From Aplysia californica (Eukaryota > Mollusca > Gastropoda > Aplysiida > Aplysiidae), in the NCBI RefSeq assembly GCF_000002075.1, contig NW_004797510.1, forward strand, positions 184,456 through 248,455: a DNA stretch of 64,000 nucleotides, written 5' to 3'. The notes below the pieces were generated by a model, which saw only the letters and a program-made list of their open reading frames with translations, ran no database searches and was not told where the DNA came from. Positions 58,396 to 64,000 of this stretch are shown here, in pieces. Every line of letters begins with the position of its first letter. The stretch's first letter is position 1. The position numbers and the translations under genes are program-made.

Positions 58396-59114
58396 AGGGG
58401 GGGGGGGGGGGGGGGCTACACCATATTTTATCAAACTTCACACATATAACAAGCACAGTAAGGAGTTTTACAAACTGCAATCAAATTTGAGAAAAAATTT
58501 CGTTTCCATGGATACGGCAGCCATATTGGATTTTGTTGACATGTCTTACGTAATGAATACCGCACTTACTGCTAATGGAAATTGATTGATTTTTTTTTTT
58601 TGCATGCGTATTAGCAAACATTAGATCTAAACATTTGTCTGTTGCTGTTTTTTTCCTAAAAGAATTTTTTTAAAATTATGAATTTTTTTCTGAGGTACCA
58701 TTCAAGTTTGCAAAAAATCCATGAAAATTCACACTCAAGACACCACCAACAAAAAAACCATTCCAAATATCAAAAATTCAAAGATAAATTTTTAGTATTA
58801 CATCTTGTCTTCATTCTGTGAAAATTTCATGAAGATTCAATGAAAAATAGTGGAGTTATTCAAAAAAGTATAAAGAAAAGTAGCGTTTTGAAAACACGGC
58901 AGGTAAAGAAAAAAAAAATTGACTTTATGAGGAAATGGTGGTGATAAACATGCCCGGTATGGGAAAATACGGTTTTTTGGGGGTTCTTATGCGATGAAAT
59001 AGTTGCAGGAGAGGCTGAGGAAGCTAAAAATGCCTACAACTCAAATTTCATAATTTGGAGCCGAATCGGGGCTTTGGGGGTGTAGCGCCCCCCCCCCCCC
59101 CCCCCCACCCCCCT
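58396..59114 (+). mobile_element. MITE B, TTAA-type, copy 1
   Basis: Flanked by TTAA (58392-58395 and 59115-59118). Ends are AGGGG... and ...CCCCT with long G and C homopolymers, then GCTACACC inverted. The interior is shared with 61020-61574 in reverse (GGATACGGCAGCCATATTGG, TGTCTTACGTAATGAATACC). No transposase. Probably mobilised by a Kolobok or piggyBac relative. Confidence 0.75.
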
Positions 59115-59514
59115 TTAAGGTTGGTAAGATCTAACTCTTAGCCTTCTCGGAAAAGGGAAAAATATCTTGGTGGTCCCGTGTGAAGTTGCGCAAGTTAAAA
59201 ATCCCTTATTCGTTGTAAAATCGATCAGAGCAAGCTTCGGCCGCCACCCGGGAAAAATTCAAAATTCCTACTAAACTGAACATATTTAATGTGTCCCGCG
59301 TGGGCATAATGACCTTATGCATTTGCGAGCTCAGTAAAACACTAACAAAATCAAAACAATACCAAACAAAGGAGAGAAAAGCTAGGGGGGGGGGGGTATT
59401 TATCTTTTATTATTTTTTAGGTGGGGTGGAGGGGGGAATTCAATATTTTGGAGTTGTATTACCACGCAATGGAATCAGGGATTAGTCAAATTGTGGGCAT
59501 GTACAGGTATAGGT

Positions 59515-59880
59515 AAATTCTTAAAGCCTGTTTATTTGCCTTTTTATAATGAAAACATTACCCATCTATCTAAAATAGAAGTTAAGATATTTGTAATTTA
59601 AAAAAGGGGGGAAAAAGGGGGGGGGGGGTCGCCTGGTGTCGAGGTAAAATTAATAAGACAATAATGGTTGCCAAAGTTTGATGACTTCCAAAGCTGTACT
59701 GTCTTTGAAAACTGAATTATTTTTTTGTGACTTTCGTAATCGGTTTTCATAAAAATCCACGTGGGAATATGTAAATACATGGAATAAAATCTGTTTAATC
59801 CACCCAAAAAAATGTTGATAAAAATTGTCCAACGTGCGAGAAATGTTGGTTTCTTCGATTTCATTCAGGACAAGCTAAGA
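59515..59880 (+). repeat. dispersed repeat R1, copy
   Basis: Same orientation as 48140-48520 (AAAGCCTGTTTATTTGCC, TAAAATAGAAGTTAAGATAT, GTTGCCAAAGTTTGATGACT). A G-rich insertion lies at 59605-59630. Confidence 0.6.
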
Positions 59881-60419
59881 AGAGACCCATTTAATGAGCA
59901 TAAACAACCCATCATTGTAAAAATTTTAAGTAAGATTCAAAAGAAATACCTTTTAACAAAGGAAAATGTAGGGGAAAGGGGGGGGGGGGGGCGTTAGCAA
60001 TGTAAATACGAAGAATATCAATTAATAAAGACGAAAAAATGTTAAGCTTTTAAAATTTCAACAAATAATGAATGAAATGGAAAATGTTTCAATGTCTTCA
60101 AAAGTAATCAGGATGCTATGTTAAAGAACAAACTCATGCAACACCTTTTTTTAGTTAAGAAAAGTCATTGTAAGATCTAGTTAACCATTTCTCTCTATAC
60201 AAGCTCCACTAAAAATTTTAAACAACCCTGTCGCTTGTTTTGTGGGTCGATTCTTTGGACCTCCTGTTCGACATTGAGTTTCCACTATTCATTTGTTTGG
60301 GGATTGTTTCTGTAGACTATGTCGGTCAAAAATAAATAAACAAACAAAAAACAAACAAAATGGACAATATCTGTCAAAAACAAACAAACAAACACACAAG
60401 CAAACAATAAAAACAACCC
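59881..60419. other. no gene recognised
   Basis: Contains a G tract (59975-59992) and AAAC-rich repeats (60330-60410). Confidence 0.4.
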
Positions 60420-60640
60420 CCCATCAAAAAGATAATAATTTATAGGGCTCAAATTGAGGTAATAGACCATTCATTTGTTAACTCTCGGCTTAGTAGGCTT
60501 TCTCCAAATTCTTGCGATCATACAAGGGCCACGCTTTACGTTTGGGGTGCGGCCCCATCCCATTGGAGCCAGGCGTCTATAGCATATTAGAACCCTCTCT
60601 TACCCAATCGTCTCCAAACTTTTGCGTTTTACTCAATTTT
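60420..60640 (-). mobile_element. mariner-type transposase remnant
   Basis: Minus strand: LNLSPINYYLFDGG resembles the SPDL-x-P-x-D-(F/Y)-LW motif, and the upstream GSNGMGPHPK text corresponds to the same region as 15720-15690 (shared nucleotides CATCCCA.TGGAGCCAGGC). Short and badly decayed. Confidence 0.35.
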
Positions 60641-61019
60641 GGTAGAACATTTTCAAACTTGATAATTTTATAGCTCCAGCACTTCAGATGATTGTCTTTA
60701 TATTTACAAACTTGTCTTTTCCGTATGAGAATTTGATTTGTTCAAAGTTTTATTGAAATTATAGTAGATATGATTGTATGATTACGTTGTTGCCAAAACG
60801 GGTGGAGAGCCTTGGGCACCTCCCACCTCCCACCCCCACCCCCCCAAAAAAAAACTAAAAAAAAAAAAAAACGCCCCCCCCCCCACCCAAATTACAACCT
60901 ACATTCAGGAAAGACCCGTAATCCAGCATGATACCGAGCTTACGGTTCGCCTTCCACGTGTAACAGCCTGCTTACATTATATAATATAACTAGAAAGAAA
61001 CCCTTCTAGACTACGTTAA
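60641..61019. other. no gene recognised
   Basis: C- and A-homopolymer-rich stretch at 60820-60890; a Pro/Lys-rich ORF comes from it. Confidence 0.4.
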
Positions 61020-61574
61020 AGGGGGAGGGTTACAACCCAAAAGTATAAGAATAAGAACCCCCAAAACCGTATTTTTTCCCCATACCGGGCATGTTTGTCA
61101 CCACCATTTCCTATTTAAGTCAATATGTTACTTTTCTTTATCGGCCGTTTTCTCGAAACGCGACTTTCCTCTATACTTTTTTATATATGTGATAGATTTT
61201 TGGTGGTGGTGTCTTGAGTGTGGATTTTCACGGATTTTTTGCAAACTTGAATGCTACCTCAGAAAAAAATTCCTAAAATATTTTCTAATTCGTTTAGGAG
61301 AAAAAAGCAGATGAATTTTTTTATCTAGTGTTTGTTATTAACACGCATGCAAAAAACAATCAATTTCCATGTGCAATAAATGGTGCGGTATTTATTACGT
61401 AAGATATGTCAACAAAATCCAATGTGGCCGCCGTATCCATGGAAAAGAAACTTTTTTCTCAAAATTTGATTGCGGATTTTAGGACTTCTTACTATGCTCG
61501 TTATATGCGTGAAATTTGGTAAAATTTGGTCAAGTAATAACCAAGATAGCCTTCAGGTGTAGCCCCGCCCCCCT
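61020..61574 (-). mobile_element. MITE B, copy 2 (reverse)
   Basis: Flanked by TTAA (61016-61019 and 61575-61578). Interior is the reverse complement of MITE B copy 1 with scattered differences. The terminal G/C runs are short here (AGGGGGAGGG; CCCCGCCCCCCT), so copy 1's runs have expanded. Confidence 0.8.
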
Positions 61575-62579
61575 TTAACAGCGATATTTCAGATGTCACA
61601 TGTATGTATACAAAATTGATATATTCATAACCTCTGTCATCATGGGCGTCATAATCCGAGAAGAATAGCCCGTTTATGAAATAATTTATTCCTTTAAAAG
61701 CGTTTAAACTCGATTTTTAATGGGACAATGAACTGATGAAAGGGATGGCTTTAAACAGAGTCTGTTGACGTCTCCGAGAAGGATTCGACCGCATAGTTTT
61801 GGGTATTTCAAGCGGTAACATATTGGCTGTGGGCGACAAAAAAGTCCTTCGACCTACTAGTTTCATTTAAAAAAATAAATGCATTTTAACAGAAGAATAA
61901 AAAATAAGTACAGTGATATTAAACACGTATGTAGGTCTACAAGGAACGCTTGCAAAATATTTTGCGACATGCTGGGTTTAGAAACTGCAGGTTTTCATTG
62001 CTTAGTGCGCTTTCTACACTCCTTTTATATCAAAATAGAGAGTGAATACTGTAGTGGTTCTTCATATACTACTGGAAGTCAAACAGTGCTGCAAGTTGTT
62101 CGTTATTTTGCACAATTTGCATCACATTTTATGGAATTCAGCCCCCTAGTCACATGTACGTGTACTTTTGAATTTAAACTGTTTTAATTCTATTTTGTTT
62201 GTTTTTTTATGGTTTTTTTTTTACCTGAATGACGTGGCATCAAAAAGGCTGTCCCCTTGGAGGCTTGACAGAAACAAAACGCCATAATTGAATTTTTATT
62301 TTATTTTAGAAGGAGAATCCACCGGTAACAACCGAAAGAGATTTCAAAATGTTTTTAAGGATCATCTTCTAGATTTTGGCACTATATATAGGTTGGTCAA
62401 ACGTTTGAGCAATAGATCGGAAGAAGAGGAAGAGATGCCCATGTGACTTTCAGACAAGCATCGTCCCAACAATTCAAACGGGAAAAATCATGGAAAACGT
62501 GATTTGGAACGTTTATATCTGCCAATTTAATAATATGTTTATCGCGTGGAAAAACTGGTAATTCGAAGCCTTTATTAAA
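61575..62579. other. no gene recognised
   Basis: A 102-codon plus ORF (61879-62187) has ordinary composition but no motif and no splice or polyadenylation support. Confidence 0.35.
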
Positions 62580-62790
62580 TGACCTCGTTTGGATGGAAAA
62601 CACTGGCACACCCAGCTTATTCTGCTGATTTGCAACCGTCAGACTTTTAGCTTTAGGTCCTTGGGAAGAACCACAGAGACGTCAGCACTATGGTATCAAA
62701 GGAGACATCAAGACTGTTGAGAAGAAATAGGCAAAAAATCAACCTGTTTCGTTTTCTGAAGCGAGCATACGTTAACTTAGTAAAAGGTGG
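62580..62790 (+). mobile_element. mariner transposase C-terminal fragment
   Basis: Plus strand: GWKTLAHPAYSADLQPSDF matches the mariner HPPYSPDLAPSD(F/Y) motif (P to A and A to Q changes), and is followed by a stop and a degraded tail. Its N-terminal part is not seen. Confidence 0.6.
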
Positions 62791-63524
62791 ACATCCCCGT
62801 GAGCTGGGGGCTAATAACCAAACCCCCTAATCCACCAGCAGGAGGTGCAACCCTTCCAATGGTGACATGTCTCCCATGAATACCTACACTCAGCTGCGCA
62901 CGGGCGACATTTACTTAAGTATATCGTCTGTTTACTCTCGCCTTTTTCCTTCTTCTTTCTTCCTTCCTCGAGCCTAACGGGGAATAAAATAAAAATAGTC
63001 GGTTGTCCCATAAATAAAGGTTGCAACACCCCCCTCCCCCCCAAACCACCTTTGCAGTGATGGGATGCCACTTGTGCCTCACACTAGCGCTCTGTCGAAG
63101 GGGTTGCACCTCTTTTCCGCTCTTGCTATATCTTCTACCCATTTTTTTTTCTGATCTGTCGGCCGAAAGTCCGGCAACGAAAAAAGACAGACCCCGTATC
63201 CCCACAACGTGAGGCACCCTGTAGACCGAGGGGTCAGATTCGTACGATCGGAGAAGGGGATCTTGGTGGTTGAGGTGTGGCTTCCCTCACCAACATCCAA
63301 CTTTGGCCCGGATTCGGTCAAGACGGGCGGGTACAGATGCCTACTGCACTCAGTCGGTTAGAACCAGTTCGTAGGGTTTTTGGTCAATCTCGGCTGGCCA
63401 GAGAGATTTCTTGCCGTCTGATTTGGAGTATACCTCAAGGGAAGCCTTGGAACCAGCTGAGAGTTCCGAACAGTGGCCCCTTGTTGGACTCGGTGGCCGG
63501 TGGGGTGCCAGGAGATTAGTCAAA
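62791..63524 (+). other. likely 5' UTR of the Jockey-like element at the right edge
   Basis: GC-richer than the rest of the window, without a clear start. It precedes ORF1 and may be the element's 5' UTR/internal promoter region, at least from about 63200. Overlapping ORFs on both strands (62811-63568) show no motif. Confidence 0.3.
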
Positions 63525-64000
63525 ATGGATGCAAAAACAAATATTTCTTCCATCCCAAACTCCAGCAAGTCCCAGACAGGACAAGCAGGTGCAACTCCTG
63601 GCCTGGGTAAACATGCCTTACGGACGTGTGCTTAGGGCAGTCACTATTTGTGGTGATCTCCCCAAAAGATTTTTAAAAAAACGATCTAACATCTTTGACA
63701 GTATTTGCAATTTGCAGATCATTTAAAATGCCCGGTGTAATAGATCCCAAGTACATTATGAAATTAAATTCATTGACCTCTTGGTGCAAGTCAACTCCAG
63801 CATGAAGTCAGGCAAACTATTGGCCTGCACCTCGTTTAGTAGCATCCCTGTATGTGTTCAACCACACATGAGTCTGAACACATTGAAGAGTGTCATCAAA
63901 AGCAGAGAAGGCAGCGGTCGTATAAAGAAAAGAGAAATAGTCCAAGAGGTCGATCGAATTGTCCATGCCCGTCGTGTCAGAGTGCCTCGAGATGGCAAGG
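63525..64000 (+). mobile_element. Jockey-like LINE ORF1, 5' part, runs off window
   Basis: An ATG at 63525 starts MDAKTNISSIPNSSKSQTGQ. The text then changes frame twice and, from about 63755 to the window end, stays open for over 80 codons. That stretch (LLVQVNSSMKSGKLLACTSF, SLNTLKSVIKSREG) resembles the N-terminal RNA-binding part of Jockey/CR1-type ORF1 proteins (the segment between the start and the zinc knuckles). The remainder lies outside the window, so its integrity cannot be judged. Confidence 0.5.

Larger units (their letters stand above)
57309..59345 (+). mobile_element. SINE copy split by two MITE insertions
   Basis: Relative of 50881-51415. 57309-57572 is the tRNA head and first half (box B GGTTCGAAACC). 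It is interrupted at TAA by the 799-bp MITE A, resumes for about 20 bp (58372-58395), is interrupted at TTAA by the 719-bp MITE B, and finishes at 59115-59345 (AGCCTTCTCGGA, CTTATGCATTTGCGAGC). Removing both inserts restores SINE order. Confidence 0.8.

Overview
The window reads as repeat-dense nuclear DNA of an animal, most likely a marine lophotrochozoan and probably a gastropod mollusc. This is inferred from a lustrin/WAP-like cysteine-rich gene with GT-AG introns, a tRNA-headed SINE family, Penelope, Jockey-like, RTE-like and CR1-like retroelements, very abundant microsatellites, and two assembly gaps (20132-20583 and 43143-43274). I see no bacterial-style operon, CRISPR array or rRNA. Only one host gene can be supported.

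That gene lies on the plus strand from 36703 to 52551. Seven exons (36703-36850, 39961-40069, 41098-41191, 46008-46182, 47770-48019, 49631-49721, 51683-52551) were picked from splice sites, open frame and cysteine content. Their phases match at every junction except between exons 3 and 4, where one or more exons are unseen (43143-43274 is a gap there). The predicted protein is cysteine-rich: a lustrin/WR1-like six-cysteine block, the first residues of a WAP domain, a long run of Cys-x2-Gly-x2-Cys units, and a C-terminal eight-cysteine WAP-like domain. That order resembles nacre and extracellular-matrix proteins of the lustrin type. The 5' end (signal peptide) is not found. Most introns hold mobile-element debris.

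The rest is layered, mostly broken mobile elements. 1-10 kb: a Harbinger-like MITE, a mariner fragment, a degenerate Penelope-like element with GIY-YIG endonuclease (5.2-7.5 kb) and triplet microsatellites. 10-17 kb: a mariner-type transposon (10942-12319), whose relatives recur at 29.6-30.7 kb and 41.4-42.5 kb, a 230-bp direct duplication, and SINEs. 17-24 kb: a LINE RT fragment, a Jockey-like ORF1, a foldback MITE, an AGATCT-rich minisatellite and a Jockey-like RT. 25-28 kb: an IS630/Tc1-type transposon and an unrecognised decayed coding tract. 30.9-35.8 kb: a LINE RNase H domain split by a microsatellite, and an RTE-like LINE whose stop codon runs directly into a (GTA)n tail. 38.1-39.7 kb: a further LINE. 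53-64 kb: SINE copies, one split by two different MITEs (57.3-59.3 kb), a decayed cysteine-bearing ORF family at 54 kb, mariner remnants, and the 5' end of a Jockey-like element running off the window.

All family assignments come from motif recognition by eye; no database search was run.
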